Shown here: piece after piece, positions 8,440 to 15,999 of the stretch
Layout: the number at the start of each line of letters is the position of its first letter
Numbering within the stretch: the first letter of the stretch is position 1
Assembly: GCF_023498005.1 (NCBI RefSeq)
Contig: NZ_CP097289.1
Location: 3,782,001 to 3,846,000 of the forward strand
From: Streptomyces durmitorensis
GTDB taxonomy: Bacteria; Actinomycetota; Actinomycetes; Streptomycetales; Streptomycetaceae
Direction: 5' to 3'
Length of the DNA: 64,000 nt
Program-made: the position numbers and the translations under genes
Notes under the pieces: generated by a model
What the model was told of the DNA's origin: nothing
The model's database searches: none
The model's input: only the letters and a program-made list of their open reading frames with translations

Positions 8440-10050
8440 GTGGACCTCGTCATCCAAGACGCCCGCGTCATCGACGGCACCGGAGGTGCCTCCTACCGAG
8501 CCGACGTCGGCGTACACGAAGGCAGGATCACCGAGATCCGCAGGGAGGGCGAAGGCCCCCGCCTCTCGGGGACCCGCACGGTCGAGGCCGAAGGCCTCGC
8601 CCTGGCCCCCGGGTTCATCGACATGCACGCCCACAGCGACCTCGCCCTCCTCCGCGACCCGGACCACAGCGCGAAGGCCGCCCAGGGCGTGACCCTGGAG
8701 GTCATCGGCCAGGACGGGCTGAGCTACGCACCGGTCGACGACCGCACCCTCGCCCAGGTCCGCCAGGCCATCACCGGCTGGAACGGCGAAGGCAGCGACA
8801 TCGACTTCGACTGGCGCACGGTCGGCGAGTACCTGGACCGCCTCGACCGCTCGCACGGCGGCCACGGCATCGCCGTCAACGCGGCCTACCTCATCCCCCA
8901 GGGCACCGTCCGCATGTACGCGGTCGGCTGGGACGACCGCCCGGCGACCCCCGCCGAGGTCGAGCGGATGAAGCAGCTCGTCGCCGAAGGCATGGAGCAG
9001 GGCGCCGTCGGCATGTCCTCCGGCCTCACCTACACCCCCGGCATGTACGCCGACGACTCCGAACTCACCGAGCTCTGCAAGGTGGTGGCCCAGTTCAACG
9101 GCTACTACTGCCCCCACCACCGCAGTTACGGCGCCGGCGCCCTCCAGGCGTACGAGGAGATGGTCAACCTCACGCGCACCGCGAACTGCCCCCTCCACCT
9201 CGCGCACGCCACCATGAACTTCGGCGTGAACAAGGGCAAGGCCCCCGACCTGCTCGCCCTCCTCGACACCGCGCTCGCGGGCGGCGCCGACATCACCCTC
9301 GACACCTACCCCTACACCCCCGGCTGCACAACTCTCGTCGCCATGCTGCCCAGTTGGGCCAGCGAGGGCGGGCCCGACGCGATTCTCGCCCGGCTGAAGG
9401 ACGACGAGACCGCCGAGAAGATCCGCCACCACATGGAGATCATCGGCGCCGACGGCTGTCACGGCGTACCGATCGAATGGGACAAGATCGAGATCTCGGG
9501 TGTGAGCGACCCCGGTCTTGCCTCCTGCGTGGGCAAGACCGTCGCTCAGTCCGCCGCCCAGCGCGGCGAGGAGCCCTGGATCACCGCCCGCCGCCTCCTC
9601 ATCAACGACAAGCTGGGCTCCACGATCCTCCAGCACGTCGGCCACGAGGAGAACGTCCAGGCGATCATGCAGCACCCCGTGCACACGGGCGGCAGCGACG
9701 GCATCCTCCAGGGCTTCAAGCCGCACCCGCGCGCGTACGGCACGTTCCCGCAGTACCTCGGGCGCTACGTACGCGAACTCGGCGTCCTCACCCTGGAGGA
9801 CTGCGTCGCCCACCTCACCGGACGCCCGGCGGCCCGCCTGCGCCTGCCCGACCGGGGCCTCGTACGCGAGGGCTACCGCGCCGACCTGGTCCTCTTCGAC
9901 CCGGAGACGGTCGCGGCGGGCTCCACCTTCGACGCTCCCCGCACGCTTCCCTCCGGCATCCCGCACGTCCTGATCGACGGCAAGTTCGTGATGGAGGACG
10001 GGCGACGCACGGACGTCCTCGCGGGACGGTCGGTGCGCCGGACTCCCTAG
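8440..10050 (+). CDS. N-acyl-D-amino acid deacylase (D-aminoacylase)
   Basis: 536 aa from a GTG preceded by GAGAGAGG; an in-frame ATG at 8395 has no ribosome site. It is an amidohydrolase-superfamily enzyme: the N-terminal beta-sandwich (DLVIQDARVIDGTG) is followed by the metal motif DMHAHSD (His63, His65), with further candidate ligands in CPHHRSYG, HLAHATM and the HTGGSDG Asp motif. The C-terminal GYRADLVLFDP is the family's closing strand. It removes acyl groups from N-acyl-D-amino acids. It follows the PLP enzyme in the same direction after a 341-nt structured gap. Together they suggest deacylation followed by ammonia release from a D-configured amino acid. Confidence 0.92.
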   Translation: MDLVIQDARVIDGTGGASYRADVGVHEGRITEIRREGEGPRLSGTRTVEAEGLALAPGFIDMHAHSDLALLRDPDHSAKAAQGVTLEVIGQDGLSYAPVDDRTLAQVRQAITGWNGEGSDIDFDWRTVGEYLDRLDRSHGGHGIAVNAAYLIPQGTVRMYAVGWDDRPATPAEVERMKQLVAEGMEQGAVGMSSGLTYTPGMYADDSELTELCKVVAQFNGYYCPHHRSYGAGALQAYEEMVNLTRTANCPLHLAHATMNFGVNKGKAPDLLALLDTALAGGADITLDTYPYTPGCTTLVAMLPSWASEGGPDAILARLKDDETAEKIRHHMEIIGADGCHGVPIEWDKIEISGVSDPGLASCVGKTVAQSAAQRGEEPWITARRLLINDKLGSTILQHVGHEENVQAIMQHPVHTGGSDGILQGFKPHPRAYGTFPQYLGRYVRELGVLTLEDCVAHLTGRPAARLRLPDRGLVREGYRADLVLFDPETVAAGSTFDAPRTLPSGIPHVLIDGKFVMEDGRRTDVLAGRSVRRTP

Positions 10051-10681
10051 GTGGCGGGGCTCGGCCCCCGAACGCGAGAAGCCGATTCTCCTTGGCGGTC
10101 ACACTTCGTGGCCAGGGGCTCCGCGCCGCCGAGCCGGGAGGCTTCGCGGTGCCTGCGGCCTTGCTGCATGCCGGGGCCGCCCGGTTGTCCTGAGGTTGGC
10201 GGTTCCGGGCCGGGAGTCAAGGGCGCTCCTGCGTCGCGTCGGCTGCGCCGATTCCGCTTCGCTCCACCCTTGACACCCGTCCCTCCACCGCGCGAAGCGA
10301 TATGACCGGGCGGCCACGGGGTGGGACTCTCGACCACTCCCGTCAGGCCATCACCCTCTCGCTGCCGGGTGCGGCCCGGCTCATTGCGCGTGACCCCCAG
10401 GGGGGAGAAGGGCGGGCGCCCGGTCCGCAGCCGCTCCGGGGAGGGGTGCCGGTCTCGTCAAGCGGCTGCGGACCGGATCTGCGTGCTGACGGGGAGGCCC
10501 TGGGGGGGGCGGGTTCGGTGCGACTTTCCTGCAATCCGCGTGGGGTGGCGCACCTACTTTGGGAAAGTTGTGTTCTGGCAGAAGGGGGGCGCACGCGTCG
10601 CCGGATGCGCCTTCTTGGAAATAGGTGTAGGTGCCGGACCAGCGAAGCCCCAAGCCAGGCCCGCGCGCCCGCTACCCCTAA
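10051..10681. repeat. Gene-free region with two hairpin-forming inverted repeats
   Basis: 631 nt with no convincing gene. GTCAAGGG (10216-10223) pairs with CCCTTGAC (10267-10274) across a 43-nt interior. A stronger structure is the perfect 16-bp repeat 10420-10435 / 10461-10476 (CGGTCCGCAGCCGCT core) with a 25-nt loop. The stretch 10550-10680 is less GC-rich than its surroundings (for example TTGGAAATAGGTGTAGG). These hairpins may be terminators or a small structured RNA; I cannot tell which. Confidence 0.5.
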
Positions 10682-11293
10682 CTACTTCTTCTTGCCCTTG
10701 ATGTCGATGTGGGCGTTGAACTTCGCGCCCAGGATCGTCACGAACACGTTGCCCTGCCGGCCGCGTGTGTCCAGGGTGCCCCCGACCTGCCCCTTGCCGA
10801 GGGCGGCCTTGTCCTGGATCGCGGTCGAGCGGAGGTTCGTGAACTGGTTGTAGCGCTGCGACGCCAGGTCGGCGGCTTCCGCCCACTCCTCCTGGAAAGA
10901 GGAGTATTCGGTCTCCGTCATGCCGGAACCGAACGTGAAGTTGGGATGGTTGGCCTGCTCGTAGTGGTGCCTGCACAGATTGAGGAGCGAGCCGGCGTCG
11001 CTCGACACCCCGACCGCATTCACAAAGGAATCGGCCTGCTTCTTGATCTCCGCCGTACGTTCCGCCACCCGTGCCGCGCGCCGCTGTTCGGCCACGTCGT
11101 CGTCGAGGGTCTTCTTGGCCGCCGCCAGACCGTTGTTCTTGTCCTCGTAGGTCGCGATGCGGACGGAGGCTTCCCGCTTGCGCTGCGGGATCAGTCCCCA
11201 GGGAAGGCCGATCGACTCGCTGTACTCGGTGAGCAGGTCGGTCGCTTCCGTCTCGTCGTTCGCGTATTCCACGTGACCGATCATCTTGGTCAT
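10682..11293 (-). CDS. Hypothetical protein, coiled-coil-like
   Basis: 203 aa. The ATG (MTKMIGH) is chosen because GGAGAAAGGGG lies 5 nt upstream; the open frame extends 26 codons further without a ribosome site. The protein has no signal peptide or membrane segment. Its middle (about residues 50-95) is rich in Lys, Glu, Arg and Ala (AAKKTLDDDVAEQRRAARVAERTAEIKKQ), suggesting a long helix or coiled coil. It ends in a basic KGKKK tail. I do not recognise a family. It stands alone between a hairpin-rich gap and decayed regulatory genes, the setting of a horizontally acquired or orphan gene. Confidence 0.7.
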   Translation of the reverse strand: MTKMIGHVEYANDETEATDLLTEYSESIGLPWGLIPQRKREASVRIATYEDKNNGLAAAKKTLDDDVAEQRRAARVAERTAEIKKQADSFVNAVGVSSDAGSLLNLCRHHYEQANHPNFTFGSGMTETEYSSFQEEWAEAADLASQRYNQFTNLRSTAIQDKAALGKGQVGGTLDTRGRQGNVFVTILGAKFNAHIDIKGKKK

Positions 11294-11358
11294 GGTGTCC
11301 CCTTTCTCCCCGCCGGTCCGTCCGGCGACGAGTCGCGCGGGCAACGTCTCACCGGAGC

Positions 11359-11384
11359 GGGCCGCCGTCACCGGGTGGCGGCCC
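11359..11384 (-). terminator. Hairpin between the hypothetical gene and the decayed XRE fragment
   Basis: 8-bp inverted repeat GGGCCGCC / GGCGGCCC around a 10-nt loop, downstream of the minus-strand fragments at 11409-11835. Confidence 0.5.
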
Positions 11385-11408
11385 GTCCGGTTCTCGCCGC
11401 TGGGCCCC

Positions 11409-11522
11409 CTACCTCAAGGCGGTCCCGCCCTCTTCGATGCACTCGATGTCGTCCTGCTCCATACCGGTGCGCTCGGCGAGCTGTGCCGAACTCAGTACGC
11501 GGGCTACCTCACGCGCGGCACA
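11409..11522 (-). pseudogene. Remnant of an XRE-type helix-turn-helix gene
   Basis: The frame ends ..VARVLSSAQLAERTG.. followed by MEQDDIECIEEGG and a stop. This matches the recognition-helix region of XRE regulators (QLAERTGM..IxxIExGG), but only about 33 residues of HTH-like sequence remain. The usual N-terminal helices and the C-terminal continuation are missing. It directly adjoins the truncated ATPase gene upstream. Confidence 0.5.
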
Positions 11523-11835
11523 GCGCCAGCTCGATCCACACCGTCTTGCCGATCCCGTACGGCCGGGGGTGCGACCCCCACGCGTCGGCCAGCAGCTCCA
11601 CCAGGGCAAGCCCCCGCCCCGACTCGTCGTCCGGCCCCGCCGGAACCCGCCCGTGCCGTACGGCATTGGTCATCAGCTCACTGAGCAGCAGTACGGCGGT
11701 GTCCGCCACGTCGTTCGGGACCTTCCAGGCGCGCGCCTGCTCGGCCAGCAGTGACCGTGCCCTGCCGACACTGCGCGGCCCGCGCGGCAGCCGCCAGGCA
11801 ATCTCCCTCGGCAGAGGGGAAGTTGCGCGTTCCAT
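11509..11835 (-). pseudogene. RsbW-like anti-sigma / HATPase with an internal deletion
   Basis: 108 aa. The N-terminal part (SVGRARSLLAEQARAW, then LLLSELMTNAVRHG) is the N-box of the Streptomyces HATPase_c anti-sigma family, and the C-terminal part (ESGRGLALVELLADAWG, then GIGKTVWIEL) carries the G1 and G2 boxes. Normally some 30-40 residues of beta-sheet separate NAVRH from the DDESGRG motif; here only VPAGPD-type linker sequence remains. The ATP lid can probably not fold normally, so I call it degenerate, although it is still an open frame with an ATG. Confidence 0.6.
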
Positions 11836-12451
11836 GCCTCATACGCTGAGGGGCGGTCGCTATGACCGAGGTGAACTCCCAGCCGGTGAGATGTGCGATG
11901 CGCATGGGTTGTTGCTGTCTGCACAGGACTATCTGAAGCCGGAGCCGTTTCCGGCGCGGTCGCAAGAATTCATGCAGGCGGAGGCCGAGGCCATCGCCAT
12001 CCATCGGAGGCGTACGACACGCTCGCCCGGCTCGGGGCGGCCGACAACCGGCTGACGCTCTCGGCGGCCGAGTGCGCCGCCCTCGAAGAGCTCGCCGCCC
12101 AGTGGCTCGCGCGCGGGGTCACGCCCGAGGGGCTCGTGCGCGCCCTCACCGCCGGGCTGCCGGAGCAGGTGCACTCCCCCGGCGCCTTCGTCCGCCGCAG
12201 GTCACCGCACGGCGTCAGGTCCTCGTGGAGTGCACGGGCTGCGGCGTGCCGGGCCTCCCCGAAAGGCTGCCGGACGGGCTCTGCAAGCCGGGGACAAGGC
12301 GGCGGCAGCGGGATGGCGAAGGGCCCCGCCGCCGCGCTGCCGAGTGGCGGCGCTCAGAAGCCGTACGAGTCTTCCACCCGTCTCGTACAACTCTTCGACT
12401 CCCTGGAGTGTCTATGGCACCGTCCAGCACAGCTCCAAGGAGTGAACCTTC
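11836..12451. other. Gene-poor region holding a frameshifted remnant
   Basis: 616 nt between the broken ATPase and the FG-GAP gene. Apart from the frameshifted remnant at 11972-12290 (separate entry) I see no gene. AAGGAG at about 12438 is the ribosome site of the FG-GAP gene. Confidence 0.5.
11972..12290 (+). pseudogene. Frameshifted remnant of a conserved Streptomyces HTH-type protein
   Basis: Protein-like sequence continues across three frames: MQAEAEAIAI, then EAYDTLARLGAADNRLTLSA and on to AGLPEQVHSPGAFVRRR, then VLVECTGCGVPGLPERLPDG. The frame changes lie at about 12000-12007 and 12195-12225. The parts fit one ancestral protein with a helical domain and a C-terminal CxxC motif, but no single frame spans it. 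The similarity is to small actinobacterial helix-turn-helix proteins as I recall them; the name is tentative. Confidence 0.5.
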
Positions 12452-13879
12452 ATGCCCCTGCCTTTCCGCACTGTCGTTGCCACCGCGGCCGTCTCCGCGC
12501 TGACCGGCGGTCTGTTGGTCGTCGGCCCAGTGGCGTCGGCCGCCGCCGCTCCTGCCAAGCTCGCCGACGACTTCAACGGCGACGGGCACCGGGACATCGC
12601 GGTCGGCGCGCCGTACAAGACCGTCGGCGGGGCGGAGGCCGCGGGTGAGGTGGTCGTGGCCTTCGGGACGGCCGACGGCCTGGCCACCACCGTCAAGGCC
12701 TCTCTCACTCAGAGCTCCGCGGGAGTGCCGGGCACGCCGGAGGACAGTGACCACTTCGGGATGTCGATCGCCAGCGGCGACCTCGACGGTGACGGGTACG
12801 CGGACCTCGTCGTGGGCGCCGACGGTGAGGACGTGGGGGCCTATGAGGGCCAGGGCAGCGTCACCATCCTGTGGGGCGGCACCAAGCCGTTCACCACCAG
12901 CACCACCACCACTGTGGAGAATCCGGAGCAGTGGCAGGCCCACGGCTGGGACGTCGCGGTGGGGGACTTCACCGGCGACAGCGGCGCGGACCTCGCGGTG
13001 ATCGAGCCGGGAGCGGTCGTCGTGTACAAGGGCGGCCTCGCCCGGGGCAGCAACCCGGTCCCTGCGTACACCCTGTCGGCCTCCAGTGCGGGCCTGCGGT
13101 TCTCGGAGGCCGCCGTGGGCGACGTCAACGGGGACGGCAAGGACGACCTGGCGGTGACCGGCGATGCCGGTACCGGACGTCCGGGCACCGCCGTCTTCAC
13201 GGGCCAGGAGGGCAGTCCGAACCGCATTCAGCGCGTGGACGACGGCAACACCGCCGTCGCGCTCGGTGACATCAACGGCGACGGCTTCGACGACATGGCC
13301 ACGTCCCTGACCTGGCCCGACTTCTTCTCCGTCGAAGACCCCAGCAACGGCTCCGGCTACGTCACCGTCCGCCTCGGCAGCAGCACGGGCTTCGGTGAGC
13401 CGGTGACCCTGCACCAGAACAGCACTGGCGTGCCCGGCGCCAACGAGGACGGTGACAACTGGGGAGCCTCGGTGGCGATCGGTGACGTCACCGGCGACGG
13501 CAAGGCCGAACTGGTGGTCGGCGCCAACGGCGAACAGCTCGGCGACCTGGACAACGCCGGCGACGTGACCGTGTTCCGAGGTTCCGCCTCCGGTGTCTCG
13601 CAGTCCGGGGTCGTGCGCATTTCCCAGGACACCGCCGGAGTTCCGGGCGCCGCCGAGGCCGGGGACCTCTTCGGCGCGCAGGTCCGTATCGCCGACTACG
13701 ACAAGAACGGCAAGGGCGACCTGGCGGTGACCGCCTCCTTCGAGAACGACCGCAGCGGTGGCCTGTGGACCCTGCCGGGCTCGTCGTCCGGCCTCACCGG
13801 TACCGGTTCCAAGTCCCTCAGCTCGGCCGAGTTCGGCCTCGCGACCGGCTCGCGGTTCGGCGAGACCCTCCAGGACTGA
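12452..13879 (+). CDS. Secreted FG-GAP repeat (integrin alpha-like beta-propeller) protein
   Basis: 475 aa. A Sec signal peptide covers about residues 1-34, with a likely cleavage after ASAAAA. The mature part is a series of FG-GAP repeats with calcium-binding motifs such as DFNGDGHRD, DLDGDGYAD, DVNGDGKDD, DINGDGFDD, DVTGDGKAE and DYDKNGKGD at roughly 60-residue spacing, as in a seven-bladed propeller. Such secreted Streptomyces proteins bind ligands or act in wall and matrix interaction; no catalytic residues are evident. The ATG has AAGGAG about 10 nt upstream. It is monocistronic, closed by a strong terminator. Confidence 0.92.
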   Translation: MPLPFRTVVATAAVSALTGGLLVVGPVASAAAAPAKLADDFNGDGHRDIAVGAPYKTVGGAEAAGEVVVAFGTADGLATTVKASLTQSSAGVPGTPEDSDHFGMSIASGDLDGDGYADLVVGADGEDVGAYEGQGSVTILWGGTKPFTTSTTTTVENPEQWQAHGWDVAVGDFTGDSGADLAVIEPGAVVVYKGGLARGSNPVPAYTLSASSAGLRFSEAAVGDVNGDGKDDLAVTGDAGTGRPGTAVFTGQEGSPNRIQRVDDGNTAVALGDINGDGFDDMATSLTWPDFFSVEDPSNGSGYVTVRLGSSTGFGEPVTLHQNSTGVPGANEDGDNWGASVAIGDVTGDGKAELVVGANGEQLGDLDNAGDVTVFRGSASGVSQSGVVRISQDTAGVPGAAEAGDLFGAQVRIADYDKNGKGDLAVTASFENDRSGGLWTLPGSSSGLTGTGSKSLSSAEFGLATGSRFGETLQD

Positions 13880-13883
13880 CGAC

Positions 13884-13920
13884 GGCCCCCATCCCCGTCT
13901 CCGTGACGGGGATGGGGGCC
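13884..13920. terminator. Bidirectional terminator after the FG-GAP gene
   Basis: Perfect 16-bp inverted repeat (13884-13899 and 13905-13920) with a 5-nt loop, 5 nt after the FG-GAP stop and 26 nt from the end of the convergent protease gene. Confidence 0.85.
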
Positions 13921-13945
13921 GCGTGCGCCGGGCGGGGCGAACTCG

Positions 13946-14812
13946 CTACCTCTGGGCAGCGGCCGGTCGCGGCAGCTTGCAGCCCTTGCGGGTGAGGTCG
14001 ATCTTGCTGTCGTGGGTGACGCAGGGGACGATTCCGTACGTCTGCTGGGCGTAGTTGATGCCCTTGCGGACCGTCACCTTGCCGTTTCGGTCGACCTCGC
14101 ACGGGTTGTTGAGGGTGCAGCGCTCGCCGTCCTCGTTCCCGGTGTTGTTGACTGCGGTGACCTTGCCGGTCTTGTGGTCGATCACCGGTGAGCCGGACGT
14201 GCCGCCGATGGTCTGGCACTCGGGGGTGTAGCGGACGGAGTCCTTCCAGGTCCACTCGCCCTCCTTGAGGCGGTACGCGAACCCGTCGATCTTGCAGGTG
14301 TACGTCTCTTTCCAGTACCCCGAGACGACAGTGATGGCCCGCTTCTTGACCGGGTGGGCGTCCTCGATCTCCAGCGCCTTGATGCCGTACTTCTTCTTGA
14401 TGTCGGCGTAGCTGGTGGTGAGTTGGTACAGCGAGATGTCCGTGTCGGTCATCGTCGCGTACGAGATCTTGCTCGCCGTGAGTGTCGCCTTCTCCGCGCC
14501 CTTCGCGTCCAGGAGCTTGAAGGTGCGGGTGGACGGCTGGTCGACTATGACCTCGCCCGCCGCCGGGAAGCCGCTCTCCAGGCAGTGGCCGTTGGAGAGG
14601 ACGAGCGCGGGGTCGTCCGCCTTCGACTGCGGCATGCGGACGACGGAGCCCGAACAGTTGCTGAGCGCGACGGTCCCCGCGAAGTCGACGCCCTTCTTCG
14701 CGGCCTCCCCCGCCGCCGTCGAGGGTGCGCTGTCCGGAGCCGCGACCGAAGGCGCGGAGCCGAACCCTACGAGGGTGAGGGCGAGTAATCCGCCCGCGAG
14801 AGCCTTCTTCAT
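13946..14812 (-). CDS. Secreted trypsin-like serine protease (paralogue 1)
   Basis: 288 aa from the ATG of MKKALAGG, which has AAGGGGGG upstream. The signal peptide is about residues 1-25. The catalytic triad of a chymotrypsin-fold protease is visible: His76 in SNGHC, Asp125 in TDTDISLY and Ser206 in GGTSGSP. Eight cysteines in the mature part suggest four disulfides. The next gene is a close paralogue with the same spacing and an identical 22-residue stretch near the C-terminus, so the pair arose by tandem duplication. Each has its own leader and ribosome site. The natural substrate is unknown. Confidence 0.9.
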   Translation of the reverse strand: MKKALAGGLLALTLVGFGSAPSVAAPDSAPSTAAGEAAKKGVDFAGTVALSNCSGSVVRMPQSKADDPALVLSNGHCLESGFPAAGEVIVDQPSTRTFKLLDAKGAEKATLTASKISYATMTDTDISLYQLTTSYADIKKKYGIKALEIEDAHPVKKRAITVVSGYWKETYTCKIDGFAYRLKEGEWTWKDSVRYTPECQTIGGTSGSPVIDHKTGKVTAVNNTGNEDGERCTLNNPCEVDRNGKVTVRKGINYAQQTYGIVPCVTHDSKIDLTRKGCKLPRPAAAQR

Positions 14813-14911
14813 GTGTGGAGCCCCCCTTGCAGCTGTGCCCTGTGTGGTTGTCATGGGCATTCTTCGGGGGCTCGCGGATCAGGAACAAGGGGTGAGAACC
14901 CTTGCATTTCG

Positions 14912-14941
14912 GTGGGGCCACCCCGCTCGGGGCGGCCCCAC
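14912..14941 (-). terminator. Terminator after protease paralogue 2
   Basis: 8-bp inverted repeat GTGGGGCC / GGCCCCAC with an inner CCCC-GCT-CGGGG pairing, 14 nt past the stop of the 14956 gene on the minus strand. It separates the two protease transcripts. Confidence 0.75.
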
Positions 14942-14955
14942 TCTTGCCCGGAGCC

Positions 14956-15789
14956 TTACGGCTTGGGGAGCGCGCAGCCCTCACGGCTCAGGTCGATCTT
15001 GTTGCCGGGTGCCACGCACGGCACGATCCCGTACGTCTGCTGCGCGTAGTTGATGCCCTTGCGGACCGTCACCTTGCCGCTCTCGTCGACCTCGCACGGG
15101 TTGTTGTCCGTGCACTCCTCGCCGCTCTCGTTGCCGGTGTTGTTGACGGCGACGACTTTGCCGGTCGCGTCATCGATCACCGGGGAGCCCGAAGTGCCGC
15201 CGATGGTCTGGCAGTCGGGGGTGTAGCGGACCGAGTCCTTCCAGGTCCAGTTCCCCTCCTTGAGGCGGTAGGCGAAGCCGTCGATGCTGCACTTGTACAT
15301 CTTCTTCCAGTAGCCGGAGGCGACGGTGATCGCCTTGCCCTGCTCCGGGTGCGCCGCGTTCAGCTCAAGGGCCTTGATGCCGAACTCGCTCTCGATCTCG
15401 CTGTAGGTGCTGGTGAGTTCGTAGAGCGAGAGGTCCGTGTCCGTCATCGTGCCGTAGGCGATCTTGCTCGCCTTGACCGTGCCGGCGTCACCGCCGCTGG
15501 AGTCGAGGAGGGTGAAGCTGCGCGACGACGGCTTGTCGAGGACGACCTCACCGGGCGCCGGGAAGCCTGCCTCCAGGCAGTGGCCGTTGGACATCACGAG
15601 CGCGGGGTCGTCCGGCTTCGAGTCCGCCACGCGGACGACGGAGCCGGAACAGTTGCTCAGCGCCACGGTGCCCGCGAAGTCAACTGCCTTGGCCTTGGCG
15701 GGCCGTTCGTCGCTGACGGCCGTCGCGGGCGCCGCCGTCGCTCCGAGGAGCAGGGCGGAGAAGCACGCGGCGACGAGAGGCTTGTTCAT
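14956..15789 (-). CDS. Secreted trypsin-like serine protease (paralogue 2)
   Basis: 277 aa from MNKPLVAACF, with GAGGGGACCCCCC upstream of the ATG; the frame runs 56 codons further without support. The signal peptide ends around ATAVS. The triad corresponds to paralogue 1: His in SNGHC, Asp in TDTDLSLYE and Ser in GGTSGSPV. It differs mainly in the N-terminal pro-region and in a more acidic surface (ESEFGIKALEL, NESGEECT). A tandem duplicate of the 13946 gene, transcribed in the same direction but separated by a terminator and a 130-bp gap, so it may be expressed under different conditions. Confidence 0.9.
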   Translation of the reverse strand: MNKPLVAACFSALLLGATAAPATAVSDERPAKAKAVDFAGTVALSNCSGSVVRVADSKPDDPALVMSNGHCLEAGFPAPGEVVLDKPSSRSFTLLDSSGGDAGTVKASKIAYGTMTDTDLSLYELTSTYSEIESEFGIKALELNAAHPEQGKAITVASGYWKKMYKCSIDGFAYRLKEGNWTWKDSVRYTPDCQTIGGTSGSPVIDDATGKVVAVNNTGNESGEECTDNNPCEVDESGKVTVRKGINYAQQTYGIVPCVAPGNKIDLSREGCALPKP

Positions 15790-15999
15790 GTGGGGGGTCC
15801 CCTCTGATGACTGTGTGACCGAAGTTGCTTCGGTTTTGTCATGCGCATTGTTGAGGTACTCGGCCGCGAGGACAAGACCGCATCCGGACACGGCTGACCG
15901 CTGACAGGACGGTCCGGATGCCGCGCGGGGCGCCGCCGCGTGCCCTACGTGGCGCAAAACACGAGGCAGGTCTCGTTACGCGCCCGTAAGCTCGCGGAC

